Positions 63,145-64,000 of a DNA stretch of 64,000 nt are shown here, piece by piece (within the stretch, counting starts at the first letter, position 1; each line of letters starts with the position of its first letter). Where the stretch lies: the NCBI GenBank assembly GCA_020055645.1, contig CM034547.1, positions 53,756,909 to 53,820,908 on the forward strand, given 5' to 3'. The stretch is from Tomocerus qinae. Lineage: Eukaryota > Arthropoda > Collembola > Entomobryomorpha > Tomoceridae. The notes under the pieces were generated by a model. It had not been told where the DNA came from, did no database searches, and worked only from the letters and a program-made list of their open reading frames with translations. The translations under genes and the position numbers were made by a program.

Positions 63145-64000
63145 CTGAAATAAAAAAAAGATTCATAATTTCTGTCCAAACTTACCGTAAAGCATTATCG
63201 CATTTAACAAAGAAATGGATATGAAATGTAGGTTATAAAAAGCAGTAGCCAAGTCCATTGCAATTACCTACCATTACTTATTTTGAAAATGCAAAATTGG
63301 GCAATATATTTACAGGTAGGCATATTCAAGTAAAACCACACAAACTACAAACATGCATCATGCATTTGCAGGTACAGAGACCATTAAATCGACGGAAGCT
63401 CAAAACGCAGTGTAATCAGTGGTTTCGATCAGCATGCAATTGATTTGTTTGTCAAAGTAATGCTCTCACAGAGTAGTAACTCATGAAAATTTGAACTGAT
63501 TACCGAAAGGTTTGTTGGGAATCGTGTTTGTCCGGTGGAATAACCTGCCAAACTTAATCAATTGTGTTTTTAGAGTTGTAATTCTACTACAGAAATCAAA
63601 TACAGTCAAGGATTGTCAAGTAAATTGTTTAAATTGAGTAGTTAGAGTGGATAGGAGTGTGCATAGCTGCTGTACAGTTTACCGATAACTATATCTCGAA
63701 GGAAATACGTAGCATAAACATAATCGCACTAATTGGAGTGAAACTAAAGGTGGGCGATTCGACATCCGAAATGACTCGTAAAGTAATTTTCCAAAACAAA
63801 GCTATATAACACACTGCCTATTCATTTAATGTCGCCAGCATCAAGTATCGAACAGTTCTATTTTAGCGAACCCCAAAGGGTCACTTGTGCAAATGCAAAT
63901 GTATGTACATAACGAGTGACTGTACTCCAACTCTGTTTTGATGCGTACATGTTACAATGATACACACCTTCGGATAATATAATGAGAAGTATTGATTGAA
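63145..64000. other. Right edge, within the minus-strand gene
   Basis: This presumably contains upstream introns and small exons of the minus-strand gene. The 41-nt segment 63504-63544 is the only candidate exon with correct phase; an ORF ending at a GTAAAC donor near 63682 is a weaker one. Confidence 0.3.

Overview
This is a eukaryotic, AT-rich window whose genes have introns with GT/AG borders. Protein content and gene style (a CMTR1 cap methyltransferase, a multi-THAP zinc-finger protein, a PPP4R4-type phosphatase subunit, a pogo/Tigger transposon fragment, short introns of roughly 70-130 nt mixed with multi-kilobase ones) point to a metazoan, most likely an arthropod. The species cannot be named from the sequence. 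No tRNA, rRNA or CRISPR array was found.

Left third, gene-dense. (1) Minus strand, 46-3909: twelve exons of CMTR1, the mRNA cap-1 2'-O-methyltransferase, phase-consistent from its start codon and running off the left edge; the K-D-K catalytic residues are all present. (2) 3910-8308: intergenic, with a near-perfect 79-nt hairpin, a 251-bp element with 19-bp inverted ends, a lone exon-like ORF and transposon debris. (3) Plus strand, 8309-11611: a four-exon, 963-residue protein with three THAP domains, an AT-hook, a CxxC motif, a coiled coil, a three-copy 9-residue repeat and a C-terminal SUMO-interaction-like tail. (4) Plus strand, 11943-29269: an 18-exon, 905-residue PPP4R4 orthologue (HEAT-repeat regulatory subunit of protein phosphatase 4). 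It starts only 331 bp after the THAP stop. One of its introns holds a 768-bp pogo/Tigger-like element with a decayed transposase 3' end, and another is 5.6 kb long and empty.

Right half, gene-poor. (5) Minus strand, 46072-63144: the last two coding exons of an unrecognised gene, separated by a 16.7-kb intron and continuing off the right edge. (6) Plus strand, 35363-59297: a chain of seven exon-like ORFs whose splice phases agree. They may be an unrecognised gene nested on the opposite strand of gene 5; the best single exon is 56871-57202. A two-exon 3' end candidate lies at 31607-31824. The rest looks like intron or intergenic DNA.

The genes do not form a pathway. Cap methylation, chromatin/DNA binding and phosphatase regulation are all housekeeping or regulatory functions. 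All exon models were built by eye from reading frame, splice signals and remembered family sequence; transcript data would settle the uncertain ones.
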